Source: Lentimicrobium sp. (GTDB lineage Bacteria > Bacteroidota > Bacteroidia > Bacteroidales > Lentimicrobiaceae). From it: a DNA stretch of 56,690 nt. Positions within the stretch are counted from its first letter, which is position 1. Each line of letters begins with the position of its first letter. The notes beneath the pieces were generated by a model. The model saw nothing but the letters and a program-made list of their open reading frames with translations. It made no database searches and was not told the origin of the DNA. The position numbers were made by a program, and so were the translations under genes. The stretch spans positions 1 through 56,690 of the forward strand of contig JAHYJC010000031.1 of assembly GCA_019429275.1 (NCBI GenBank), written 5' to 3'. Shown here in pieces: positions 1-9,158 of the stretch.

Positions 1-123
1 TTTTGCCGCCAGCTTCCTTCAGATTCCATCTCGCGATGGACACCCTTGCTCTTGGCTAACACTCCTTACTGTGAAGCGTGTTCGGGACTTGCACCCTATA
101 GCTGATATACATGCCTGACGCAC
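1..123 (-). ncRNA. Group II intron, 5' end (domain I), cut by window edge
   Basis: Read on the minus strand from position 123, the sequence starts GTGCG, the usual group II intron 5' boundary. It then carries hallmark domain I strings: GGGTGCAAGTCCC near 97-85, GGGTGTCC near 46-39 and GGAATCTGAAGGAAGC near 28-13. These match the conserved 5' half of bacterial group II introns as I know them. The reverse transcriptase/maturase and domains V/VI would lie beyond base 1. The intron sits in the same orientation as, and six bases past, a hairpin terminator, which is the preferred site of class C introns. Class assignment is inference only. Confidence 0.7.
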
Positions 124-129
124 AAAATG

Positions 130-158
130 AAAAAACCTGCCGGGATATGCAGGTTTTT
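130..158 (-). terminator. Rho-independent terminator hairpin beside intron
   Basis: AAAAAACCTGC and GCAGGTTTTTT form an 11-bp stem with an 8-nt loop. T tracts on both strands allow bidirectional use. It lies downstream of the minus-strand amylase gene and immediately before the intron 5' end. Confidence 0.75.
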
Positions 159-159
159 T

Positions 160-536
160 CGTTAACGACATGATGGAGTAATTTTGAATCTAATTTGCAA
201 AGGTGCTATGACCTAAGCGGTAAACCTATGGATTTTAGTTTAACTATGTTGCAAATATGCAGCATTTTAAATGTAAATAGTGAGCAGATGTATAAACGTA
301 AGTCCTTTATTAACAAACGTAGGCTTCTGTCGAATATTCGCAACAAAGAATTAATTGATATTATGGTTTTTTCAAAATTAAGACCTAAAAAATCCATTTT
401 CACAACATTATAATTATCAGAGAACACCTGTTTGTTAAGTTGGACTAGCAAATTGATAAAACTCCCGAGTAAGTAATTGCGATTTTATTTTGTTCACAAG
501 TACTTACTCCGCATAGGGTATAAAACCCTGGCTGCA
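160..536. other. Gene-free stretch, nothing recognised
   Basis: AT-rich sequence between the terminator and the end of the amylase gene. Short open frames on both strands overlap each other and resemble no family I know. I see no RNA gene or repeat here. Confidence 0.5.
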
Positions 537-2393
537 TTAATCCGGCTTTATAAGGGCTGCTGTCATAGGTCTAAGTACGACAGTATTACCACTGCCTTTG
601 ATACCGGTAAGTAACTCGGTATAGTCTCCTTTGAAAGTAAGCTCGATTTTGACTTCGGCCGTTCCGGTGTTAAAAGCAGCCAAAATCATTTGTTTGCTAT
701 CATTTATTCTTTTGTAAACCAATACATTCCCTTTTGCATAAGTAAATTCTATCCTGCCATTTGATAACACCGGATTTTCCTTTCGGATGGCAATCATTTT
801 TTTGTAATATTCAAACATATCCTTATTAAAACCAACCTTATCTAATTGAGGAGTTCCAGGTTTTAAATTTGTTCGGGTTTCATCATCGAAATCAAATCCG
901 CTCCACCACAATGGCTTTCTTTCGTCAGGATCATCACATCCCCACATACCAAATTCATCGCCGTTCCATATGTGAGGTGAACCAATGGAACTATACTGAT
1001 GTGCAAGGTAAAGTTTAACCCGCTGATAAGTTTCCTCATCCGGCCGTCCACTCATATACGCTGTATCTTCATATGGAGACGCCTTGTATTTATACTTGCC
1101 TTTGTTGGCGAAGCATGAAAGTAACCTTGGTGTATCATGGGTTGCATTTACGTTCATAAGGCCAAATCGAAATGGCTCAGGAACGCTGGACCATTCCTCT
1201 GACAGTCTGGCAGCCAGGCCTGCAGCATCAAACTGTGGAATTCCTTCAGCAAAGAATCCCCTGGCTGGCCTGTAGGCATGGTAGAACATCACTGCATCAA
1301 AAATTGAATCATTTATATAGGGAGACGGATTCATAAAGTCGTCCGGCCATTTTTGGTACCATATTTCTCCAACCAGGTAGGCTGCGGGATTGATACTTTT
1401 TACAAAAGCATGATAATCACGCCAGAAACCCATAGGAATCTGCTCGGCAACATCAAGCCTGAAGCCATCAATTCCTTTTTCAACTTCACCATTGGGTGCT
1501 AACCAACGTTTGGTGACTTCATAAATATGTTCTTTCGCTCCCTCATCGATATTACCTTCAAAAGGAAATCCGTGTTTTCTTTCACCAATTACATTAATTT
1601 TTCTGAGTTCGGGCAAACTCATTATATTAAGCCACCCTTTGTAAGAAAATTCATTTTCAGGAGTTTCCAAATCGTCCCACGAGATAACTTCATACCAGTT
1701 TTTGTATTCTGAATTTTGCTGATTTTTAATAAGATCACGCCAGGCCGGAAACAGAACACCTGTATGATTCCATGAAAAATCGACAATTACCCTGATGTTT
1801 CGTGCATGCAGTTCTTCAACGAGTTTCAAAAATAATTTATCGGCAGAAGTCCATTTCCATGTTGAAGGTTCTGAAAAATCCTCAGAAGCGATGATTTTTA
1901 AGTCGCCCTGAGGGTCAGGCCCGAAATTAACATCGATGTGGTGATAATGACGTGCATCATACTTATGTAGCGAGGGAGCATCATTTAAAGGATTGAAATA
2001 AATAGCAGTTATTCCCAAATCTGTAAGGTAATCCAGTTTATCAAGAACACCCTGAAGATCACCGCCATACCTCCGGTGCTGCATGGTTTCTCTAAGTCCG
2101 AGACCTGTTTTGGCAGCCCAGGGTTCCTGTGTGTACCAATCTGATGTCCAGGGGGTTATTGCCCAATCCTCTGGAACAGGGAATGACGCAGTTGGTGTTG
2201 AAATGGTTTGTATTGTCGGATCATTCGAAAGATCACCATTGTTGAACCTTTCAACAAAAATCTGATACCATATTACATTTTTCGACCATTCTGGCGGAGA
2301 AGACAGATTGATATCGGCATTTTTGGTTTTACATGAAATGATGATCGCCATCAATAATATGGCTGCAATTAAAGGGCAAGTTCTGATTTTCAT
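537..2393 (-). CDS. GH13 alpha-amylase family lipoprotein
   Basis: A 618-aa glycoside hydrolase of family 13, probably hydrolysing alpha-1,4 links in starch or maltooligosaccharides at the cell surface or in the periplasm. A hydrophobic leader ends in a lipobox with Cys21. The (beta/alpha)8 barrel shows all four conserved regions: DFSWNHTG (205-212), GFRLDVAE with nucleophile Asp314, GEIW with acid/base Glu343, and HDTPR with His419-Asp420. The C-terminal 80 residues form the usual beta domain. The gene lies 46 bp downstream of the LacI-type regulator on the same strand and opposite susCDE, so it is probably the SusG-like or neopullulanase-like enzyme of this locus. Exact specificity is not visible. 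Confidence 0.9.
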   Translation of the reverse strand: MKIRTCPLIAAILLMAIIISCKTKNADINLSSPPEWSKNVIWYQIFVERFNNGDLSNDPTIQTISTPTASFPVPEDWAITPWTSDWYTQEPWAAKTGLGLRETMQHRRYGGDLQGVLDKLDYLTDLGITAIYFNPLNDAPSLHKYDARHYHHIDVNFGPDPQGDLKIIASEDFSEPSTWKWTSADKLFLKLVEELHARNIRVIVDFSWNHTGVLFPAWRDLIKNQQNSEYKNWYEVISWDDLETPENEFSYKGWLNIMSLPELRKINVIGERKHGFPFEGNIDEGAKEHIYEVTKRWLAPNGEVEKGIDGFRLDVAEQIPMGFWRDYHAFVKSINPAAYLVGEIWYQKWPDDFMNPSPYINDSIFDAVMFYHAYRPARGFFAEGIPQFDAAGLAARLSEEWSSVPEPFRFGLMNVNATHDTPRLLSCFANKGKYKYKASPYEDTAYMSGRPDEETYQRVKLYLAHQYSSIGSPHIWNGDEFGMWGCDDPDERKPLWWSGFDFDDETRTNLKPGTPQLDKVGFNKDMFEYYKKMIAIRKENPVLSNGRIEFTYAKGNVLVYKRINDSKQMILAAFNTGTAEVKIELTFKGDYTELLTGIKGSGNTVVLRPMTAALIKPD

Positions 2394-2439
2394 AAAAGAG
2401 TTGGCTTGTTTAAATCTGAATATAAAATTGGTCTACAAA

Positions 2440-3450
2440 TCAGGCAGATGCTCTTTTTTCAAGAATAACTGGAATTACACGGGTTTCAAAATCAATAAAA
2501 GTAGAGGGGTTTTCTATTCTCCTGATCAACATTTCAACAGCTTGTCTGCCCATTTCAAAACCGTTTTGTTCAATAGTGCTTAATGTAGGGGCAGCAATGC
2601 TTGCGATGGGATCATTGCCAAAGCCCGTTACAGCAATGTCCTCAGGAATTTTATATCCGCCCGCCTGTAGTATCTGCATGGCTGCAATGGCTGTAAAGTC
2701 GTTGACTGCAAAAATTCCGTCAATATCCGGAGCAAGTTCAAGAATTCTGTCTTTTAAAAAAATCACTTCCTTGCGTGTGTCGCATTGCAGAATCAATGAT
2801 GGATTGATTTTTATCTGATGGTCGGACAAAGCCTTCAAATAACCATCACGGCGAAGCCGACCAATATGGAGATGCTCAGGCGATGCCAGATGCAGTATTT
2901 TTCGACATCCTTTTTCGAGCAGATATGAGGTTGCCATATGAGCTCCTTCAAAGTCGGCAGTAACCACCTTGTCGGTTTCAACACTTTCGCTCACCCTGTC
3001 AAAGAAAACAAGTGGAATTCCACTATCGATCAAATCTTTAAAATGACTATGATCGTAAGTGGTTTTGCTGATTGAAATCAGAATTCCGTCAACCCTGTTG
3101 TCGAGAAGTACTTGAGTGTTAATAACTTCCCTATGAGAATCTTCATTAGACTGACAAATGATAATCCTGTATCCTTTTCCGTAAGCCAGTTCTTCAATTC
3201 CACTAATGACTGAGGAAAAAAAGTGATGAGAAATTTCAGGAATTATAAGGCCGAGGGTGTTTGATCGTTGCATTTTCAAACTCAGGGCCAGTGCATTAGG
3301 CCTATAATTGACCTTTTCGGCATATTCCTTCACAATTCTTTTCGTTTCCATGCTGATATCAGGGTGATCTTTCAGGGCTCGTGATACAGTTGAAGGAGAA
3401 ATTCCCAACGCCCTTGCTATATCATTTAAGGAAATAAGATTTGATTTCAT
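2440..3450 (-). CDS. LacI-family transcriptional regulator
   Basis: A 336-aa regulator. Residues 6-28 form the LacI-type helix-turn-helix (LNDIARALGISPSTVSRAL) with the hinge helix NALALSLK following. The rest is a periplasmic-binding-protein-like effector domain (LGLIIPEISHHFF, VDGILIS, GCRKILHL, PEDIAVTGFGND). In this family sugar binding changes operator affinity. It is transcribed toward the amylase and away from susC. A GCAA-ACGA-TTGC palindrome in the intergenic region is a likely operator. I infer control of the starch locus, in place of the SusR type regulator of Bacteroides. Confidence 0.92.
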   Translation of the reverse strand: MKSNLISLNDIARALGISPSTVSRALKDHPDISMETKRIVKEYAEKVNYRPNALALSLKMQRSNTLGLIIPEISHHFFSSVISGIEELAYGKGYRIIICQSNEDSHREVINTQVLLDNRVDGILISISKTTYDHSHFKDLIDSGIPLVFFDRVSESVETDKVVTADFEGAHMATSYLLEKGCRKILHLASPEHLHIGRLRRDGYLKALSDHQIKINPSLILQCDTRKEVIFLKDRILELAPDIDGIFAVNDFTAIAAMQILQAGGYKIPEDIAVTGFGNDPIASIAAPTLSTIEQNGFEMGRQAVEMLIRRIENPSTFIDFETRVIPVILEKRASA

Positions 3451-3592
3451 TGGTCGAACTTATGGTTTTATTAAAATTCAATTTATAAAAGTATGGATTT
3501 ATGCAATGCCAGCAAATTTTTGATCGCTAAATTGAATTCAGGCCAGCGAAATTGGTATGTATATGTGATTTAAATTTTCCTTTTAATTTTAT

Positions 3593-3604
3593 GCAAACGA
3601 TTGC
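3593..3604. promoter_or_regulatory. LacI-type operator
   Basis: GCAAACGATTGC is a GCAA-N4-TTGC palindrome with the central CG typical of LacI/GalR-family operators. It lies 143 bp upstream of the regulator start and about 40 bp upstream of the candidate susC -7 element, so it could serve both directions. Confidence 0.6.
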
Positions 3605-3640
3605 GGAAACCAATGAATCATTTATTTGCTTAAATTCGTG

Positions 3641-3648
3641 TAAATTTG
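3641..3648 (+). promoter_or_regulatory. Candidate -7 element for susC
   Basis: TAAATTTG matches the Bacteroidota TAnnTTTG -7 consensus exactly. No good -33 TTTG is found at the standard distance, which suits an activator- or repressor-dependent promoter. The transcript would have a leader of about 275 nt. Confidence 0.4.
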
Positions 3649-3930
3649 TTAAAAGATCTTAATAATTAATTAATTTTTTCTTAACATTGTAGCTTGAAAT
3701 TAAGCATGAAAGCTAAAAAAACAGATATCAGATTTCTGATTTCTTAAAAAGTTCCGTTGTTAAATATTCTTTAACATTGACTCTGTTTTTTTTAACCTAT
3801 GAAATCAGCTTAATTAAACCTTAAAATTGTGTATACATATAAAAGATGTATACATTTTATGAATATTTACAAACGAATTTTATTTTCAAATACAGTTAAC
3901 ATAATTAACCAACTAACCAAAATCAGAATT

Positions 3931-6900
3931 ATGAAGAAGCATTATTTATTGCTGAAAGTTCTGTTTCTCTTTATTAGCCTGGCGTTTGGTTTTCAGGGGT
4001 ATTCCCAGGGAATCAGCGTTTCGGGTGTAGTAACGGATGCAAGCGATGGACAAACCATACCTGGGGTTACCATCTTAGTTCAAAACACAACAACAGGTAC
4101 CATTACCGATATAAATGGGAGGTACACCATGAATGTTGAGCCGGGTTCTACCTTGATTTTTTCATTTGTAGGGTATGTAACTCAGGAGATTGCTGTAGGG
4201 GCTTCAACAAGGCTGAATGTAGTCCTGGTCCCTTCGGTAACCACGCTTGAAGAAGCGGTAATTATCGGATATGGTGCTGTTAAGAAAAGCGACGCTACCG
4301 GATCGGTTGCCGTTGTTTCATCGAAAGACTTTAACCGTGGAGCCATAACAAGCCCACAGGAACTGCTTATCGGTAAAACTACCGGAGTTGTAATCACAAG
4401 TAGTGGTGGATCTCCGGGAGCTGGTGCAACCATCAGGGTCAGAGGAGGTTCTTCGCTCAACTCAAGTAACGACCCGTTGATCGTTATTGATGGAGTTGCC
4501 ATCGACAACACCGGAATATCAGGAACATCAAATATTCTGGCTTCCATCAATCCTAATGACATTGAATCATTTACGGTACTTAAAGATGCTTCTGCTACTG
4601 CCATTTACGGATCCAGAGCTTCCAACGGAGTTATCCTCATTACTACCAAAAGAGGCACTGCAGCCGGAAACAAAAAATTAAAAATCAGTTACAATGGTAA
4701 TATTTCAATGAACACCATTCCTTCCACACTGGAGGTTTTATCAGGTGATGAATTCCGCGCCCTTGCTGCTGATCTTAAAAATTCAGGTTTCTCAGGACTG
4801 AGTGATAAAGCATTGCTCAGACTTGGAACAGAAAATACAGACTGGCAAAGCGAAATTTATGAATCATCCATAACACAGGACCACAACCTCAGTTTCTACG
4901 GGAATATGAAATCACTCCCATACCGTGTATCTCTGGGTTATACTGACCAGGATGGTATTGTTAGGCTGACCAACATGAACAGGATTACCGGTGCAGTTTC
5001 ACTGAATCCAACATTGCTTGATGAACATCTGAAAATTGATTTCAACATCAAGGGAAGCCAGGAAAAAATAATGTTCAGCGATTGGGGAGCTGTTGGTTCG
5101 GCTGTTGCTTTTGACCCAACCCAACCTGTCAGAAACAATAACACTCGTTTTGGCGGATATTACACCTGGGTTAACCTGAGCGATACACTTGCCAACGGAC
5201 AAATGGATCCAAATGGCGATCCGAATCCAATCGGAGTAAGTAACCCGGTGGCTTTGCTTGAACAAACCGAAAATAATTCAACTGTAAACCGTTCTATCGG
5301 CAATCTGCAGTTCGATTATAAATTGCACTTTCTGCCTGATTTAAGAGCTGTGCTGAATCTTGGATACGATTATTCGAAAAGCGAAGGTGTAAATAATGCT
5401 CCTCAGGATGCCGCATTTACTTTCCGCGATGGAATCGGAAGATTTACCGATTATAGCCAGAACAAAAAAATGGAACTTCTTGATTTCTACTTAAACTATG
5501 TCAAGGAGGTAACCTCAATTTCCAGCAGATTTGATCTTACAGCAGGATATTCCTGGCAGCATTTTCAACGTGAAGGCACCAACTGGACACGTACTTATCA
5601 GGGAAACATCGACAAGGACAGCCTGCGTTATTCCGACTATATCAATGAAAACCAGTTGATTTCGTTCTTCGGAAGGTTGAATTACACGCTAATGGATAAA
5701 TACCTGTTGACATTCACCATGCGTAACGACGGTTCTTCAAGGTTCTCTGAAGACACCCGCTGGGGCTTATTCCCTGCAGCTGCCTTCGCCTGGAAAATGA
5801 ATCATGAAGGCTTCCTGAATAGTTATGAAAATCTTACAGACCTTAAATTAAGGTTGGGATGGGGTGTTACTGGTCAACAGGATATTGGTGACAATTATTA
5901 CCCATACCTGGCCATTTATCAAATATCAGACCCAACCGCCTACTACCAGTTTGGCGATCAGTGGATTCCTACGCTGCGTCCAAACCGCTACGACAAAAAT
6001 ATAAAATGGGAAACCACAACCACCTACAACATAGGTCTTGATTATGGATTTTTCAACAACAGGGTAACCGGTGCAATTGATGCTTACCTCAGGCAAACCG
6101 AGGACCTTATTGCCAATATTCCAATCGCCTCTGGCACAAATTTTTCAAACTACCTGCTTACCAATGTTGGTGAACTTGAAAACAGAGGTGTCGAATTCCT
6201 TATTGATGTTAAACCTGTTGTTACCAAAGACTTAACCTGGAATATCGGCTACAACATTTCATACAACAAGAATGAGATCACCAAACTTCTGCTTACCGAT
6301 GATCCGGATTATACCGGTGTACCTACAGGAGGAATTTCGGGTGGAGTTGGTAACTTTATTCAGCGTCACAGCGTTGGCTCGCCTGCAAATTCATTCTATG
6401 TATTTCAGCAGGTTTATGATGTAAACGGAATGCCAATTGAAGGCCTTTACATTGACAGAAGCGGAGATGGTGGAAATATATCAGGTAACGATGATAATAA
6501 ATACCTCTATGAAAAACCCGCTCCCGATGTAGTCATGGGATTATCTTCATCTTTCCGTTACAAGAATTTTGACGCGATGGCTTCTGCCAGGATCAACCTT
6601 GGAAACTATGTTTACAACAACGTTGCATCTGACAGGGCTGTATATTCAAGTCTTTACAATCAGTCAGGTTTCTTCAACAACCTTCCCACACAGATCAACA
6701 ACACCAGATTCAACAATCCACAGTACTGGTCTGATTTTTATGTTGAGAACGCCTCATTCTTCAGGTTAGATAATATCAGCGTCGGATACAATGTAAATAA
6801 ACTCTTCACCGAGAAACTGGATGCAAGGTTTAGTTTCACAGTTCAGAATGCATTCATTATCACCAAGTACAATGGACTAGATCCCGAGGTTGATGGTGGT

Positions 6901-6963
6901 ATCGACAACAATATCTACCCACGTGCCAGGACATTCGTTTTGGGTGTAAATGTTAACTTTTAA
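3931..6963 (+). CDS. susC: SusC/RagA-type TonB-dependent outer-membrane receptor
   Basis: A 1010-aa outer-membrane oligosaccharide importer powered by TonB. The frame is open from 3829, but ATG 3931 starts a clean signal peptide (residues 1-26, ending GYSQ). A carboxypeptidase-regulatory-like domain follows at about 30-110 (SGVVTDASDG, TTGTITDINGRY). The plug has the typical IIGYGAVKKSDATGSV and IRVRGGSSL motifs, and a 22-strand barrel ends in the aromatic C-terminal signature NVNF. It is followed 12 bp later by susD. With SusD and the SusE-like lipoprotein it should form a starch or maltodextrin uptake complex. Confidence 0.95.
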   Translation: MKKHYLLLKVLFLFISLAFGFQGYSQGISVSGVVTDASDGQTIPGVTILVQNTTTGTITDINGRYTMNVEPGSTLIFSFVGYVTQEIAVGASTRLNVVLVPSVTTLEEAVIIGYGAVKKSDATGSVAVVSSKDFNRGAITSPQELLIGKTTGVVITSSGGSPGAGATIRVRGGSSLNSSNDPLIVIDGVAIDNTGISGTSNILASINPNDIESFTVLKDASATAIYGSRASNGVILITTKRGTAAGNKKLKISYNGNISMNTIPSTLEVLSGDEFRALAADLKNSGFSGLSDKALLRLGTENTDWQSEIYESSITQDHNLSFYGNMKSLPYRVSLGYTDQDGIVRLTNMNRITGAVSLNPTLLDEHLKIDFNIKGSQEKIMFSDWGAVGSAVAFDPTQPVRNNNTRFGGYYTWVNLSDTLANGQMDPNGDPNPIGVSNPVALLEQTENNSTVNRSIGNLQFDYKLHFLPDLRAVLNLGYDYSKSEGVNNAPQDAAFTFRDGIGRFTDYSQNKKMELLDFYLNYVKEVTSISSRFDLTAGYSWQHFQREGTNWTRTYQGNIDKDSLRYSDYINENQLISFFGRLNYTLMDKYLLTFTMRNDGSSRFSEDTRWGLFPAAAFAWKMNHEGFLNSYENLTDLKLRLGWGVTGQQDIGDNYYPYLAIYQISDPTAYYQFGDQWIPTLRPNRYDKNIKWETTTTYNIGLDYGFFNNRVTGAIDAYLRQTEDLIANIPIASGTNFSNYLLTNVGELENRGVEFLIDVKPVVTKDLTWNIGYNISYNKNEITKLLLTDDPDYTGVPTGGISGGVGNFIQRHSVGSPANSFYVFQQVYDVNGMPIEGLYIDRSGDGGNISGNDDNKYLYEKPAPDVVMGLSSSFRYKNFDAMASARINLGNYVYNNVASDRAVYSSLYNQSGFFNNLPTQINNTRFNNPQYWSDFYVENASFFRLDNISVGYNVNKLFTEKLDARFSFTVQNAFIITKYNGLDPEVDGGIDNNIYPRARTFVLGVNVNF

Positions 6964-6975
6964 TTGATGACCGCT

Positions 6976-9138
6976 ATGAAAAAATATCTTAAAATAACAC
7001 TGGCTGCCTTAGCATTGGTAGTCATGACAACATCCTGTCTCAAAGACCTGGATTTTGATCCACTGGATAAAAAATTACCGACTGCCAATAATGTATTCGA
7101 TACACCTGAATCTTACATTCAGGCTCTTGCCAAACTTTACGCTTCTTATGCGGTAAGTGGTCAGGAAGGCCCATCAGGAAAACCTGATATCGATGGTATT
7201 GACGAGGGGTTTTCAAACTACCTGCGTCAGTATTGGAATGCGCAGGAATTATCGACCGATGAAGCGGTAATAGCCTGGAACGATGCTACCATCAAGGACT
7301 TCCACTGGCAGACATGGTCGCCCAATGATGTATTTATTGGTGCGCTTTACTCAAGGATTTTCTTTACCATTTCTATCTCAAACGAATACATTCGTAATGT
7401 AGCAGGTAAAGATGAATACAAACAGTATCTGGCTGAAGCCCGTTTTATCAGGGCAATGTCATACTGGCACGCACTGGATCTTTTTGGTAATCCATCTTTT
7501 GTTACCGAAGAAGATCAGCCAGGCGCTTTCTTCCCAAAACAGATTGGTCGCATTGAGCTATTCAACTACATTGAATCAGAACTGAAAGCCATCGAAAATG
7601 ACCTTGGAAATCCCAGATTTATGTATGGCCGTGCCGATAAAGCCGCCGCATGGATGCTTCTTTCAAAACTTTATCTTAACGCTGAAGTTTATATAGGACA
7701 AAACAAATATGCTGATGCTGTTGCTACTCTTGAAAAAGTACTGGATGCCGGTTACACACTTGCTCCCGCTTATACCGATAACTTTATGGCCGATAACCAT
7801 ACCAGCCCTGAGATGATATTCGCGATCAATTTTGATGGAGAATATACCCGTTCATATGGAGGTATGGTTTATCTGATTCATGCAGCCATTGGAGGAACAA
7901 TGCCAGCAGCTGACTTTGGTGTTGGCGGAGGCTGGGGAGGTTTAAGAACCACCAGTGCTTTTGTGCGCAAATTCTATCCCGATATGGTAAATGGAATTTA
8001 CAGTACCCCAAGGCCAAGAAGTATAAACGAATACCCTGTAATTTATGTTCCCGGCAATTATGATATTCCGGAATGGGACCCTGCAAATTCAAATCAACTT
8101 GCTTCTGTAAACAGTGATGGCAACTATGAGGGTTACATCTGGGTGGAAGAAGGCAAAGAATTTAAATTTACCGATGGACCCGGGTGGGATGTAAATTATG
8201 GTGATGATGGTTTTGACGGCACACTGGATCCGGGAGGAGCTAATATAGTTGCTACAGAAACAGGATATTACAAACTCAACGTTAACCTGAACGACTTTAC
8301 TTATACTATGGTGAAAACCGAATGGGGTATAATTGGTTCAGCAACGGCCGGTTTATGGGATTATGATCAGAATATGATTTATGATCCCACAACCAAATTA
8401 TGGACAGCCATGCTTGACCTAACAGCCGGTGAAGTTAAATTCCGCGCCAATGACGGGTGGGATATTAACTACGGTGATGACGGACTCGATGGAATCCTTG
8501 ATGCAGGCGGTGCAAACATTGCTATAGCTGATGCTGGCACCTATGTTTTTGAAATGAAACTGGGAACACCTGACTACACCTATTCAATTACACGCTCAGC
8601 TTTTGATAAACGTGCCATGTTTTGGACCGATGGACAAACACTGGAAATTGCCGACATTGGACAGTTTACTGATGGTTACGCCATTACCAAATTCAAGAAC
8701 ATCAATAAGGATGGTTCTCCTGCACGTTTTTATCATCCCGACTTTGTTTGCACCGATTACCCAATGTTCCGTTTAGCAGATGCTTATCTGATGTATGCAG
8801 AAGCTGTTAAACGCGGTGGCGGCGGAAGCGAATCAAGAGCACTTGATCTGGTTAACCAACTTCGCACACGTGCTTATGGTGCTCAGGACGGGAACATCAC
8901 TGGAAGTGATCTCACCCTTGACTTCATACTTGATGAACGCGCCCGTGAACTGTATTGGGAAGGCCATCGCAGAACCGACCTGATCCGGTATAATAAGTTT
9001 ACAACAGCAGCTTATCTGTGGCCATGGAAAGGCAATGTAGCCAATGGTGCTGCAACAGGAGCCTTCCGCGACCTTTATCCTATTCCAACCGCAGAAAGAT
9101 CGGCTAACCCGAACCTTCAACAGAACACTGGTTATTAA
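6976..9138 (+). CDS. susD: SusD-family lipoprotein with inserted SusE/F-like domains
   Basis: A 720-aa glycan-binding lipoprotein that caps the SusC barrel. ATG 6976 is preferred over 6967 because it begins the lipoprotein signal, with a lipobox at TTSC. SusD TPR landmarks are present: an N-terminal DPLDKK region, the EARFIRAMSYWHALDLFGN helix, and the C-terminal LDFILDERARELYWEGHRRTDLIR block. Residues of about 350-541 are not SusD-like. They are two tandem beta domains with VPGNYDIPEWDP, WDVNYGDDG, WGIIGSAT and WDINYGDDG motifs of the SusE/SusF starch-binding type. The usual family length is about 500-570 aa, so roughly 190 residues are extra. Confidence 0.92.
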   Translation: MKKYLKITLAALALVVMTTSCLKDLDFDPLDKKLPTANNVFDTPESYIQALAKLYASYAVSGQEGPSGKPDIDGIDEGFSNYLRQYWNAQELSTDEAVIAWNDATIKDFHWQTWSPNDVFIGALYSRIFFTISISNEYIRNVAGKDEYKQYLAEARFIRAMSYWHALDLFGNPSFVTEEDQPGAFFPKQIGRIELFNYIESELKAIENDLGNPRFMYGRADKAAAWMLLSKLYLNAEVYIGQNKYADAVATLEKVLDAGYTLAPAYTDNFMADNHTSPEMIFAINFDGEYTRSYGGMVYLIHAAIGGTMPAADFGVGGGWGGLRTTSAFVRKFYPDMVNGIYSTPRPRSINEYPVIYVPGNYDIPEWDPANSNQLASVNSDGNYEGYIWVEEGKEFKFTDGPGWDVNYGDDGFDGTLDPGGANIVATETGYYKLNVNLNDFTYTMVKTEWGIIGSATAGLWDYDQNMIYDPTTKLWTAMLDLTAGEVKFRANDGWDINYGDDGLDGILDAGGANIAIADAGTYVFEMKLGTPDYTYSITRSAFDKRAMFWTDGQTLEIADIGQFTDGYAITKFKNINKDGSPARFYHPDFVCTDYPMFRLADAYLMYAEAVKRGGGGSESRALDLVNQLRTRAYGAQDGNITGSDLTLDFILDERARELYWEGHRRTDLIRYNKFTTAAYLWPWKGNVANGAATGAFRDLYPIPTAERSANPNLQQNTGY

Positions 9139-9158
9139 TAAATTAAAATATTGATATT

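Larger units (their letters stand above)
3451..3930. other. Divergent regulatory region between lacI and susC
   Basis: 480 bp without a gene. It holds the LacI-type operator and a candidate susC -7 element, then a long AT-rich untranslated leader of roughly 270 nt before susC. No other feature was recognised. Confidence 0.6.

Noticed and set aside
195..451. Overlapping 72-aa (plus) and 81-aa (minus) frames
   Set aside because: They overlap in opposite directions in AT-rich DNA; neither resembles a protein family.
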